Below, in pieces: positions 1 to 8,686 of a stretch of DNA of 35,014 bases. The stretch lies in NCBI GenBank assembly GCA_963575675.1, contig CAUYUA010000216.1, positions 1-35,014 on the forward strand, in the 5' to 3' direction. Source of the stretch: CAUYUA01 sp963575675. GTDB lineage: Bacteria > Pseudomonadota > Alphaproteobacteria > Azospirillales > Azospirillaceae. Below the pieces are notes generated by a model, which saw only the letters and a program-made list of their open reading frames with translations, ran no database searches and was not told the origin of the DNA. The first letter of the stretch is position 1; each line of letters begins with the position of its first letter. Made by a program: the position numbers and the translations under genes.

Positions 1-3000
1 CCCGCCGATGTAGAACACGCCACTTCCGCCCGTCACTGCGCCTGTGGCGTAGGACGAGCTTACGGCGCCGCCGCCGCCCACCAACCCGCCGACATACCAT
101 GCGCTATCTCCGCTGGTCACGGCGCCTGTGGCGTAGGATGTGCTAATGATGTTTCCATATCCGGCCCCTCCTATTAGCCCTCCGATATAAGACGCCTTGT
201 TTCCTCCAGTTACGGCGCCTGTTGCATAAGAAGGGTTCACTTGACCGTTGTTGTATCCGATCAGTCCTCCGATATAGGGCACGCCGTTTCCGCCCGTTAC
301 GGCGACAGAGGCATGAGATGAGCTGATTGTTCCATTATTGTATCCGACCATCCCGCCAATGTATGAAGCGCTATCCGTGCTTGTTCTGGAGACTGCGTAT
401 GAATCGCCATCTCTGCTTGTCACGACGCCTGTGGCGTAAGATGAATTTATTGTTCCGTTGTTGTAGCCAACGATTCCGCCAATATTTGATACTCCATTTA
501 TGTGCAAATTGGTTACGCCTAAATCTGTTATAACAGAATTATTGGATGTTTTTCCAAACAACCCGAGATAGCTATTGCTGATCGATGTAAGATTTAGATT
601 GGAGATGACCCGCCCTCCTCCGTTGAACCGAGAGGATGCAAGGGATGGAATGTAAAGACCGGGAACATCGATTAAATCTATATCTGAATCAAGTCGGAAA
701 CTTAGATTGCGATTTTCTGAAAATCCGATCAGGTCTTTCATTCCTTGAACGGAGCTGATAACGTATTCCCTGCTTGTTTCGTCGAAGGGAAGAGACGATC
801 TATAGTTCGAGATATCCAACTGCATACCATGACGTATCCAATCTTGGTATTGATTCGTATAAAGGCCGCCATACGTTACTTGATGACTTCCGTTAATGAC
901 AACGCTTTCCACGTCATAATGACTGTTTTCAATTCTTCCTAAATTTTTTCCGACCAATCCTCCGATTTCATACGCTCCGCTTATTCGGGAGTTGTTCAGG
1001 CCGAGATTTGTTATTGTCGAGCCGGAAGAGACCTGGCCAAATAAGCCAATCTTGCTGTTCAAAGATGTGATTGTTAAGTTCGAAATGCTGTGATTTGCTC
1101 CGTCGAAACGAGACGCGCCTAAATAGGGGATATAAAGTCCGGGAGTCGAACTCAAGTCAATATCATTAGAAAGACGGAAACTTAAATTTGGATTCTCTGC
1201 AAATCCAAGTAAATCTTTCATTCCTTGAGCCGTGCTGATCGTGTAATATCCGCTGCTTGGATCGTAAACGAACGACGATCCGTAACTTGAAATGCTCAAT
1301 GAGAAATTGTTTCTGACCCATTCATTATATTGGTCCTGGTAGAGGGCTCCATATGTAAGATGATGTCCTCCGTTTATTATGACGGAATCTTTGTTGTAAT
1401 AACTGTTCGAGATCGCCCCGGAGCTGCTTCCGATCAATCCGCCGAGGTTAAAGGAATCACGTCCTCCTGTTACTGCGCCCATGGCGTAGGATGTCGTGAT
1501 CGAGTTCTTGTTATTTCCCACCAGTCCGCCGATGTTGTTGGCGTTGTTCCCGCTTGTTACTGCTCCTGCGGCGTAAGATGAAGTGATTGTGCTGCTGTTG
1601 TCTCCCACTAGTCCGCCGATATTGTTGGCGTTGTTCTCGGTTGTGATGGCTCCTGTGGCGTAAGATGAAGTGATTGTGCTGCTGTTGCCTCCCACCAGTC
1701 CGCCAATGGAGGTGGCGTCGTTTCTGCTTGTGACGGCGCCTGTGGCGTAGGACGAAATGATTGCGCCGGAGCCGATTCCCGCCAGTCCTCCGACGTTGGA
1801 TGCGCGATCTCTGACCGTGACGTTGCCCGTGGCGTAAGATAAGCTGATTGTGCTTGCGTTGTTTTCTCCGGTCAACCCGCCGGTTCTGTAAGCTCTGTCT
1901 CTTGCCGTTACATTGCCCATGGCGTAGGATGAGGTGATTGATCCGTTATTGCTTCCCACCAGTCCGCCGGTGCGGTCGACGTTGTCTCTGACGACAACGT
2001 TTCCTGTGGCGTAAGACGTGTTGATCGAGGAGCCCCAAGCATTGGCTCCCACCAGTCCGCCGATGTTGTTGGCGTTGTCTCCCCCCGTTACGTCGCCTGT
2101 GGCGTGGGAAGAGCTGATTGTGCTGTCCCAAGAATTAAGTCCGACCAATCCGCCCGCGTAAGAAAAATCATTTCTTCCTGTTATGTTTCCGGTGGCGTAG
2201 GATGAGGTGATCGAACCGTAATTGCTTCCCACCAGTCCGCCGAGGTTTGAATTCTTGCTTTCTCCCACGACCGCGCCTGTGGCGTAGGATGAAGCAATTG
2301 ATCCGCCGTTAGAGCCAACCAATCCGCCGAGGCCGCTGGATTCATTTCCTCCTGTCACGGCGCCTGTGGCGTAAGACAAAGTAATTGATCCGTTATTGCG
2401 TCCCACCAGTCCGCCAATGCCGAATGTATAGCCTCCCCTTATCGCGGTTACCGTGACGGAAGCGTTGGATGATTCGATTGAGCTTCCATTGTACCCCACC
2501 AATCCGCCAATGCTGTCGGATGTGTTTTCTCCAGTTATGACGCCTGTTGCGTAGGCGGAACGGATTGCTCCATGGTTGCTTCCCACCAATCCGCCAACAT
2601 TCCACACGCCATTGACGTTGACATTGATGACGCCGATATTTGAAATTGTTGAATTTGAAGAGGTTTCTCCGAATAACCCAAGGTTGCTTTTGTTGAAGGA
2701 TGTCAGATTTAGATTTGAAATCGTGTGATTCCCACCGTCAAACCGAGACGCTCCGAAATATGGAATATAGAGGCCTTGAAATGAGCGAAAATCCATGTCG
2801 GTCGTTAGGCGAAATTTTAAGTTGGGAGTGTCTGAGAAGGCAAGAATATCCTTAAATCCTTGTATGGATCCAATTAAATAAGAACCATCGGAGGGGTCAT
2901 AACTCAGAGTATTGCTGTAGTTTGATATATCCGATTTAAAATTATTGTTAATCCAGTCATTGTATTGGTTGGAATAGAGTCCTCCTAAACTGACGTGATG

Positions 3001-5331
3001 ACCTCCATTGATCAGAACAGATTCAATATTATAGTGACTGTTCGGGATTTTTCCATAGTTGTCTCCCACCAGACCGCCGATGCTGTGGGCGTTGGGGCCT
3101 CCTGTTATGGCGCCGGAGACGCGGCAGTTTATGATGCTCCCTTCGTTCGAGCCGGCTAAGATTCCAGAGCCGTAAACATCTCTTCCTCCTATGATGTTGC
3201 TGTCCATTACTCCCAAATTCCGGACAACGCCGTCTGAGTTGATATAACCGAACAATCCAAGGAAATCCGATGCGGGATTGTTTATCGCAAGGTTTGTGAT
3301 TTTATGACCGCCGCCTTCGAAAACGCCCGAGAAAGGGGTCTCATAATTATATCCTATGGGAATAAAATTCCCAATTGATCTTGCGCTAATATCAATATTC
3401 AATGCGTAATGGCCGGATATATTGTTTTGTATATTTTGCACGTCTCTGATGTTATTTATAAGAGTGTATTGTTCTCCTGAAATGGTTAATATTCCGGCAT
3501 TCAAATAGTTTGCCGACAGGCTTCCTAATGTTATATATCCACTTGCTCCGATTAGGATATTTCCAACTCCGGCTTCATCTCTATTTGGATTTAGAGTAAT
3601 GTCTCCTCCTGCGGTTGCTGTCAGAGGCGCGTTGATCTGAATGTTGCGATGCGCGTTAAGAGTTAAGGTGTGGGGGCTCGACCAAGAGACCGCAGCAGAG
3701 ATTGTGATGTCGCCGTCATCGGTTCCGCCGGAACTTGTCTCTAAGGTGACGTTGTTGTTGGCGAGCGCGGCGACGAGATCACGACTAAGGATTGTGTCGC
3801 CGACGGAGTTCGCTGTGTAGACGGCGCCGGATGGCGTGATGGATGCGCCGCCGGGCGTCGAGACCACCGTGAGGTTGTATGGATCAAGAAGCCAGTTTCC
3901 GGAACGGCCTTGTTGCGCCGAGGTGTTGATGCTTATTCTTGTGGTTGAGAGAGAATGACCTGAAGTTTCGATGAATCCACCGTCTCCGCCATTTTCGCCG
4001 GCGCGCGCGGTAATATATCCGGAAACTCGGGTTGCGCCGTCGGACCAGGCGACAACTTTTCCGCCTTTTCCTCTTTCGGTTGCGTCCGCCTTGATGATCG
4101 CGCCGTTTTCAATCGCAACCTCGATCGCATTGGGAATGTTCGGCTTGCGCGTGGGAGAGATTCCGTAACGAATATAGTCTCCGGCGGTTGCGCGTCCTCC
4201 ACGAAATTCTCCTCCAATGAGCGCGTCGCCTCCGCCCGTTGAGCCGGAAACATCAATCCGCGCGGACGTTTTTAAGTGAACTTTTTCGCCTAAGACTTGG
4301 GCCGAACCACCCCTTTGTCCGGAGTTTCGTCCGGAAGCGTCAAGTGTTCCCGAGACGGCGACAATTCCGGCGTTGTTTCCATTCAGAATAATTTCGCCGT
4401 TTTTTTGTTCGACGCTCTGTGCTTGGATGACTCCGCTGGTGTCGATGACGTTATCCACCACGCCGCGCGCCGCCGCCGCCGTTAAATGAACTCGGCCGCC
4501 ATCGGCGAAGATTTGGCCCGTGTTTTTCACCAAAGCATCGACAGGCCGTCCATCGTGTCCGATCACGCGCCGTGTGGTTTTCTGGTCCATCGCCAGATTG
4601 ATTTTCTGGTCTCCGTAGAGATCAATTGTGAACACTTTTCCGGAGGCCAGCGTTACTTCGCCCAGTCGCGCGGTGATGACGCCATGATTTGTGACTCCGG
4701 GCGCGACGAACGCCGCCAAGCCGGCTTCCGCCACCGTGATCCGACCCCGATTTTCAACCGTTCCCGATGTCTGTTCGTTGCTTTGAAAGACATAGCGTCC
4801 GGCCAGGAAATCCTCGTTTTTGATGTCATGGGTCGTCGCCACCAGCCCAGAGACGTCTATTTGGGAGTTCGATCCAAAGAAAATCCCATTCGGATTGATC
4901 AGCCATATTTGGCCGTTGGCGCTCAAACGTCCCAGGATTTCAGAAGGATTTGCGCTGACTACTCGGTTCAAAGCGATTGCCGACGAAGAAGGTTGCTGAA
5001 ATTGTGTTAGCTCTCCCTCTCGAATGCTGAAATCTTGCCAATTGATGATTACTTTGTTGCTTTTTTGTTCGATCAGCAGTTGGCCCGGAGCGATTTGTGT
5101 GATTGTCGCTTCCCCCGCCACAAGACGCCCGTTTTGTGGATTGGCGCTTGATGGGGTTGGAAACGTCATGACGGCGTTAAAAACAACGGCGGCTACTCCT
5201 CCTTGCAGCGCTGTGGTGGTTTTTAATTTGGTTTTTCGTCGCCATTGCGCGGGCGGCGCCTTGTTGGTTATCGCTTTGGATCGGGTGTGAACGGCGGCGA
5301 TAGGAAGACGAAAACATATTGGGCAAGACAT
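1..5331 (-). CDS. Giant GLUG-repeat adhesin with N-terminal two-partner-secretion domain (partial, runs off left edge)
   Basis: A reading frame opens with ATG at 5331 on the minus strand and stays open to base 1 (1777 codons, no stop), so the C-terminus is missing. An AAGGAG ribosome site sits 6-7 nt before the ATG. Residues 1-64 form an extended signal peptide ending near PTPSSAN. Residues 65-200 match the filamentous-haemagglutinin/TPS secretion domain, with NPNGIFFG at 146-153 and GLVATTHDI at 162-170. After a beta-helix-like stretch (GNWLLDPYNLTVVS near residue 475), from about residue 700 the protein is a long array of GLUG repeats of the form GGLVGxNxGxIxxSYATGxVTG, broken by three larger related modules. 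Proteins of this type are exported by a TpsB outer-membrane partner and act as surface adhesins. No TpsB is visible here; it may lie beyond the left edge. Family assignment is firm; the ligand is unknown. Confidence 0.93.
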   Translation of the reverse strand, partial: MSCPICFRLPIAAVHTRSKAITNKAPPAQWRRKTKLKTTTALQGGVAAVVFNAVMTFPTPSSANPQNGRLVAGEATITQIAPGQLLIEQKSNKVIINWQDFSIREGELTQFQQPSSSAIALNRVVSANPSEILGRLSANGQIWLINPNGIFFGSNSQIDVSGLVATTHDIKNEDFLAGRYVFQSNEQTSGTVENRGRITVAEAGLAAFVAPGVTNHGVITARLGEVTLASGKVFTIDLYGDQKINLAMDQKTTRRVIGHDGRPVDALVKNTGQIFADGGRVHLTAAAARGVVDNVIDTSGVIQAQSVEQKNGEIILNGNNAGIVAVSGTLDASGRNSGQRGGSAQVLGEKVHLKTSARIDVSGSTGGGDALIGGEFRGGRATAGDYIRYGISPTRKPNIPNAIEVAIENGAIIKADATERGKGGKVVAWSDGATRVSGYITARAGENGGDGGFIETSGHSLSTTRISINTSAQQGRSGNWLLDPYNLTVVSTPGGASITPSGAVYTANSVGDTILSRDLVAALANNNVTLETSSGGTDDGDITISAAVSWSSPHTLTLNAHRNIQINAPLTATAGGDITLNPNRDEAGVGNILIGASGYITLGSLSANYLNAGILTISGEQYTLINNIRDVQNIQNNISGHYALNIDISARSIGNFIPIGYNYETPFSGVFEGGGHKITNLAINNPASDFLGLFGYINSDGVVRNLGVMDSNIIGGRDVYGSGILAGSNEGSIINCRVSGAITGGPNAHSIGGLVGDNYGKIPNSHYNIESVLINGGHHVSLGGLYSNQYNDWINNNFKSDISNYSNTLSYDPSDGSYLIGSIQGFKDILAFSDTPNLKFRLTTDMDFRSFQGLYIPYFGASRFDGGNHTISNLNLTSFNKSNLGLFGETSSNSTISNIGVINVNVNGVWNVGGLVGSNHGAIRSAYATGVITGENTSDSIGGLVGYNGSSIESSNASVTVTAIRGGYTFGIGGLVGRNNGSITLSYATGAVTGGNESSGLGGLVGSNGGSIASSYATGAVVGESKNSNLGGLVGSNYGSITSSYATGNITGRNDFSYAGGLVGLNSWDSTISSSHATGDVTGGDNANNIGGLVGANAWGSSINTSYATGNVVVRDNVDRTGGLVGSNNGSITSSYAMGNVTARDRAYRTGGLTGENNASTISLSYATGNVTVRDRASNVGGLAGIGSGAIISSYATGAVTSRNDATSIGGLVGGNSSTITSSYATGAITTENNANNIGGLVGDNSSTITSSYAAGAVTSGNNANNIGGLVGNNKNSITTSYAMGAVTGGRDSFNLGGLIGSSSGAISNSYYNKDSVIINGGHHLTYGALYQDQYNEWVRNNFSLSISSYGSSFVYDPSSGYYTISTAQGMKDLLGFAENPNLSFRLSNDIDLSSTPGLYIPYLGASRFDGANHSISNLTITSLNSKIGLFGQVSSGSTITNLGLNNSRISGAYEIGGLVGKNLGRIENSHYDVESVVINGSHQVTYGGLYTNQYQDWIRHGMQLDISNYRSSLPFDETSREYVISSVQGMKDLIGFSENRNLSFRLDSDIDLIDVPGLYIPSLASSRFNGGGRVISNLNLTSISNSYLGLFGKTSNNSVITDLGVTNLHINGVSNIGGIVGYNNGTINSSYATGVVTSRDGDSYAVSRTSTDSASYIGGMVGYNNGTISSSHASVAVTGGNGVPYIGGLIGYNNGQVNPSYATGAVTGGNKASYIGGLIGGAGYGNIISTSYATGAVTSGDSAWYVGGLVGGGGAVSSSYATGAVTGGSGVFYIGG

Positions 5332-5359
5332 CACTTGCTCCTTAATAGGAAATGTATAC

Positions 5360-5389
5360 AAGATATCGTTTATTGCGACGCAATGTCAA
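5360..5389 (-). promoter_or_regulatory. Predicted sigma-70 promoter of the adhesin gene
   Basis: On the minus strand a perfect -35 box TTGACA (5384-5389) is followed after 18 nt by TATCTT (5360-5365, 4 of 6 consensus bases). This gives a short leader of about 20 nt before the AAGGAG and the ATG at 5331. Sequence-only prediction. Confidence 0.5.
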
Positions 5390-6192
5390 ATTATGTCGAT
5401 AAAAGGGCGTTTCCATAATAATTTAGGAAGCAAGAAACTTTGTTCTTGATCTCTCGGAATTATGCGGGGAGGGGGCTTTCGCTCTCTTCCTTTTTTATGG
5501 CCCTCTTCGACCAGGAGCAGAGCCCTTCGACTTTCTTGATTTTTATGAAAAATTTGAGGATCAAGAGAAAGCCAAAGTTTTCTCCGAGTCGGTTCGCTTG
5601 ATCCAGAGAGTTGTATGTTTTATATGTTTTGTAAGTTTTGTAAGTGGACGCGATATCCGTCAAATTCTAGGCGATGGCCTTTGATAGAAGAGTTCTCGAT
5701 ATTGGTTAATAAAAAGTCTATATTAAGAAATAATTTTTTTACAATGTATAATAATGCCGCATTTGCTCCGATTTAACCAATTAATTAAAGTGTAATTTAT
5801 ATTAATTTCCTGAAATAAAGTTTTTTTATTATCATGATTAATGAAATCTCCTTGTAATGTATATGCTATGTGATGGTCATCATGTTGTCCATTACTGTGA
5901 ACGTATCCTAAGCTTCTGTGAGGGTTTGAAGGATTGTAAAAAAAAATTCAGGTTCTTGAAGCATTCATTCGAATTGCAACGACATTCTTTTGTTTCAAAT
6001 TCGTTCATCCAGAGAACAGTCGATGACGGCGGCGTAGGTTTTTGAAATGGCCTCTTAAGATGATTGACGGTTTCCAATGCATCTGCTAAGTCGGAGTAGC
6101 CTCTGGTGGAGGGGCAAGGCGTTTTTCAATCGGACGTTTTTGTTCGAGATTAAGCTTCGAGTTAAACATTTGAGAGACCGGAGGGGGGGCGA
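5390..6192. other. AT-rich intergenic region between divergent adhesin and oxidase operon
   Basis: No convincing gene. The short open frames at 5460-5663 and 5857-6045 have low-complexity or unrecognisable translations and no usable ribosome site. The stretch holds a degraded copy of the gene-end hairpin repeat (5455-5545), an internal short repetition of gttttgtaag near 5630, and a very AT-rich section at 5700-5850. A possible weak promoter for the oxidase operon (TTGACG near 6063, 17 nt, TAAGTC) is too poor to call. The base composition differs clearly from the flanking genes. Confidence 0.5.
5455..5545 (-). repeat. Degenerate copy of the gene-end hairpin repeat (family A)
   Basis: Aligns by eye to the clean minus-oriented copy at 14900-14974. 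It shares the ggggctttcgctc core, then tatggccctcttcgaccagg against tatgatcccctgcgaccagg, then a decayed gtccctggaccc end. Many substitutions; the central hairpin is no longer perfect. Confidence 0.55.
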
Positions 6193-6996
6193 ATGAGTGT
6201 TGCTAAATCCCACGCCAGTCATGGTGGCGCGGCTGATTCTCATGCTCATCACGGCGGGCACGAGCACCATTGGGAAACGTCCCTGGCGCCGCTCGCGTTG
6301 GTGGTGGGGGTCGTGTGTCTGTTGCCGGCGGCCTTTATCAGCTACTTTGTTTATGAAGATCTGAAGCTTGCCAGCATTTTTATGGGCTTCGGAACCCCAA
6401 TCGTGTTGTTTGCCGTTTCCAAGTGGGTCAACGAGGGCATGACGCAGCCGAGCATAGCTCCTGGTTTGGCTGCCGTCGGGCTTCCGTTGTTCATCGTTTC
6501 TGAAATTTTCATCTTCCTTGCGATGTTCGCGGCCTATTGGATGTTCCGGTTGTTCGCCGTTAGCTGGCCGCCGGCTGGCAGTCCGGAAATGCCTACGGGC
6601 ATGCCGCTTTTGATGACGGCTCTTCTGGTGACGTCCAGCGTCACGGCTCATGTCGCCGAAGAGAAAGAAGCGCATGGGGACGTCTCCGGTCTGCGGACTT
6701 GGTTGATGTTGACCATTCTTCTTGGTCTGGCGTTCCTGAGCTGCACGGCGTATGAGTACACTCATCTGATCGGGCATGGTTTTGTTCCTGGCGTGAGCGT
6801 TTTCAGCACGGCGTTTTTTGGGATCACGGGCTTCCATGCTTCGCACGTGATGGTTGGTTTGTTCGCCTTCCTGTTTGTTTTGATCCCGGCGTTCCGGGGG
6901 CGGACCAACAAGACGTTCCTTCAGTGCGTTTCCGTGTACTGGCATTTTGTCGATGTCGTCTGGTTCTTCGTTGTCTCTCAGATCTATTTCTGGTGA
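6193..6996 (+). CDS. coxC: Cytochrome c oxidase subunit III
   Basis: 267 residues, first gene of the oxidase operon. Subunit III is a seven-helix inner-membrane protein that stabilises the aa3-type oxidase core. Visible hallmarks: the conserved helix-3 glutamate in SEIFIF, the GFHASHVMVGL segment and the C-terminal YWHFVDVVWFFV motif. About seven hydrophobic segments can be counted, as expected. The N-terminus is unusual: eight histidines lie between residues 7 and 26 before the first membrane helix. The start is fixed by a GGAGGGGGGG purine run 3 nt before the ATG; this run contains seven consecutive G (6183-6189). The SCO gene follows after 25 nt, so the two are probably co-transcribed. Confidence 0.95.
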   Translation: MSVAKSHASHGGAADSHAHHGGHEHHWETSLAPLALVVGVVCLLPAAFISYFVYEDLKLASIFMGFGTPIVLFAVSKWVNEGMTQPSIAPGLAAVGLPLFIVSEIFIFLAMFAAYWMFRLFAVSWPPAGSPEMPTGMPLLMTALLVTSSVTAHVAEEKEAHGDVSGLRTWLMLTILLGLAFLSCTAYEYTHLIGHGFVPGVSVFSTAFFGITGFHASHVMVGLFAFLFVLIPAFRGRTNKTFLQCVSVYWHFVDVVWFFVVSQIYFW

Positions 6997-7021
6997 TCGA
7001 AAGAGACGGGAGTTTGCATTG

Positions 7022-7855
7022 ATGCGCTTGGGATTTCTCCGATTTTTTTTGGTTGTGGGGATGGCTTTCGTCGCCTTCTCTTCAGAGGTCTTGGCGCAAG
7101 CGAAGATTGTCGAATCGGATGTCGATCCCGCGATCTTTCGTATTGATGAGAACCGTTTTCTCGGCGTGAAGCCGGATGAGTCTCTCACCTTCCGCGATCA
7201 GGATGGGCGGCGTTTTACTTTCGGTGAAATGACGTCTCAACCGTTAATTCTGGTTCTGTCTTATTATAGCTGTGACGGGGCCTGTTCGTTGGTGAACAAC
7301 GATTTGGCGGAACAGCTTAAAGAAGTGAAGAGGCTGACGGCGGGACGGGATTTCCGTATTCTGACTGTTAGTTTCGATACGCACGACACGGCTGCGTCTC
7401 TGGCCGCCTTTCGCGGGAAGTTGGATATTCCACCGCAATTGGCGGCGGCGTGGCGTTTTTCTTTGCCGTCTGAGGGCGACGAAGTGCGTCGTCTCGCAGA
7501 AACGGTTGGTTTCAAATACTTCTGGTCTCCTCGGGATCGGATTTTTCTGCATCCCGGGGTTTTTGTGTTTTTCTCTCCGGAAGGGCGTGTTGTTCGTTTT
7601 TTATACTCGATGAACGCCCGACCACTTGACGTAGAGCTTGCGCTCATCGATGCAAAAGCAGACCAAGTCAAGCCGAGTGAAATCGTCAATTTCGCCCTGA
7701 GCCTTTGTTACAGCTACAACTATATGGAAGGCCGATATACGGTAAATATCGCCTTTCTTGTTGGTTTCGGCTCATTGGTTTTTGGTCTTGGGGCGTTGTT
7801 TTGTTCGCTCTTGTTCTACAGAAGACGGGTTCGACAGAGGGGGATTATCGGATGA
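7022..7855 (+). CDS. SCO1/SenC-family copper chaperone with C-terminal membrane anchor
   Basis: 277 residues from the ATG at 7022, chosen over an upstream frame extension (6947) that overlaps coxC, because it starts directly with a signal peptide (MRLGFLRFFLVVGMAF, cleavage near VLAQA) and has GGGAG 9 nt upstream. SCO proteins deliver copper to, or reduce, the CuA site of oxidase subunit II. The copper motif CDGAC gives Cys84 and Cys88, and the partner histidine is His177 in FLHPGVFVF. Unlike classic N-terminally anchored Sco1, it has a C-terminal membrane helix (about 241-266) followed by a basic tail (RRRVRQR). The stop overlaps the coxB start by ATGA, implying translational coupling. Confidence 0.92.
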   Translation: MRLGFLRFFLVVGMAFVAFSSEVLAQAKIVESDVDPAIFRIDENRFLGVKPDESLTFRDQDGRRFTFGEMTSQPLILVLSYYSCDGACSLVNNDLAEQLKEVKRLTAGRDFRILTVSFDTHDTAASLAAFRGKLDIPPQLAAAWRFSLPSEGDEVRRLAETVGFKYFWSPRDRIFLHPGVFVFFSPEGRVVRFLYSMNARPLDVELALIDAKADQVKPSEIVNFALSLCYSYNYMEGRYTVNIAFLVGFGSLVFGLGALFCSLLFYRRRVRQRGIIG

Positions 7856-8625
7856 AGGAGCACAACACGAAACGTCATGTCGGCGCGGCGCGAATATTGC
7901 CCTTTGTTGGGGCGGTCGTCATGGCGCTTCCGACTGCGGCGTCGGCCGGTGGGGCTGCTGCGCCGCAGGTTGGCGGAGGTTTGCAAGGGATGCAAATTCC
8001 AGCCAACGCTTGGAATCACTTGTGGAACGATGTCTTGATCGATCTGCTTGTGATCGGCGTGGTGTTCGGCTTGGCCGCCATTTATATGCTCTGGAAGTAC
8101 CGTGCGAAGAGTCCGGACGATGTTGGGACTGCGCCGAAGTTAAGCAAGGCGCAGGCGATTGGATGGATACTGATTCCCGCTGCCTTGTTTATGGCTGATG
8201 ACTTTTATCTTGCCGGCAATGGTTGGGTGTTGTGGAATTTGCAGCGCACGCCGCCTGCTGATGCGCTGGAAATACGGTTGACCGGAAACCAGTGGTATTG
8301 GGAGTTCGATTACGGCAACGGTGTGGTTGTCGACACGCGGGATGAGGGGGATAAGGGGAAAGTGGTGGTTCCTGTTGGTCGTGGCGTTGTTATGCGCATG
8401 ACCGCTGCGGACGTTCTCCATTCTTTGGCTATTCCTGATTTCCGGGTTAAGGAAGACGTGTTGCCGGGTCGTAAGACGTTCCTGTGGTTCGTTGCTCCAA
8501 AGGAAGGCGAGACTTTGTTTACTTGCACGGAATTCTGCGGGACGAATCACTCGCAAATGCCGGGATACATTAAAGCCGTTTCTCCGGCGGAGTTCGAGAC
8601 TTGGTTGAAGAGCCGGTCGAAGTAA
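7852..8625 (+). CDS. coxB: Cytochrome c oxidase subunit II
   Basis: 257 residues from ATG 7852, overlapping the SCO stop by 4 nt; a longer upstream frame (7705) lies wholly inside the SCO gene. It carries the binuclear CuA centre that takes electrons from cytochrome c. Signal peptide to about residue 32 (ALPTAASAGG), two membrane helices (about 58-82 and 102-122), then the periplasmic cupredoxin domain. CuA ligands are visible as His190 (VLHSLAIPD) and Cys225, Cys229, His233, Met236 in CTEFCGTNHSQM. The aromatic electron-entry patch QWYWEFDYG is at 147-155. There is no C-terminal cytochrome c fusion, so a separate cytochrome c donor is expected. Confidence 0.96.
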   Translation: MKEHNTKRHVGAARILPFVGAVVMALPTAASAGGAAAPQVGGGLQGMQIPANAWNHLWNDVLIDLLVIGVVFGLAAIYMLWKYRAKSPDDVGTAPKLSKAQAIGWILIPAALFMADDFYLAGNGWVLWNLQRTPPADALEIRLTGNQWYWEFDYGNGVVVDTRDEGDKGKVVVPVGRGVVMRMTAADVLHSLAIPDFRVKEDVLPGRKTFLWFVAPKEGETLFTCTEFCGTNHSQMPGYIKAVSPAEFETWLKSRSK

Positions 8626-8686
8626 GAAAGCGCCGCCCAGCCCGTTGTTAACGAAGAAAGACATGAGCTATGAAGGGGTGTGAGCT

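Noticed and set aside
1..3060. Regularly spaced repeats that could look like a CRISPR array
   Set aside because: The repeats are coding (GLUG units in one open frame), vary in length and sequence, and have no constant 28-36-bp repeat with unique spacers.
4486..5010. 174-codon plus-strand frame
   Set aside because: Antisense to the TPS domain of the adhesin, whose motifs are unmistakable on the other strand.
5460..5663. 67-codon minus-strand frame with a KTYKTYKTY repeat
   Set aside because: Low complexity, spans a degraded dispersed repeat, and has no ribosome site.
5857..6045. 62-codon plus-strand frame before the oxidase operon
   Set aside because: No ribosome site, no recognisable sequence, AT-rich surroundings; probably chance.
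6055..7188. 377-codon open frame on the minus strand
   Set aside because: It is antisense to coxC and the SCO gene, with a low-complexity Arg/Lys/Gln-rich translation and no family signature.
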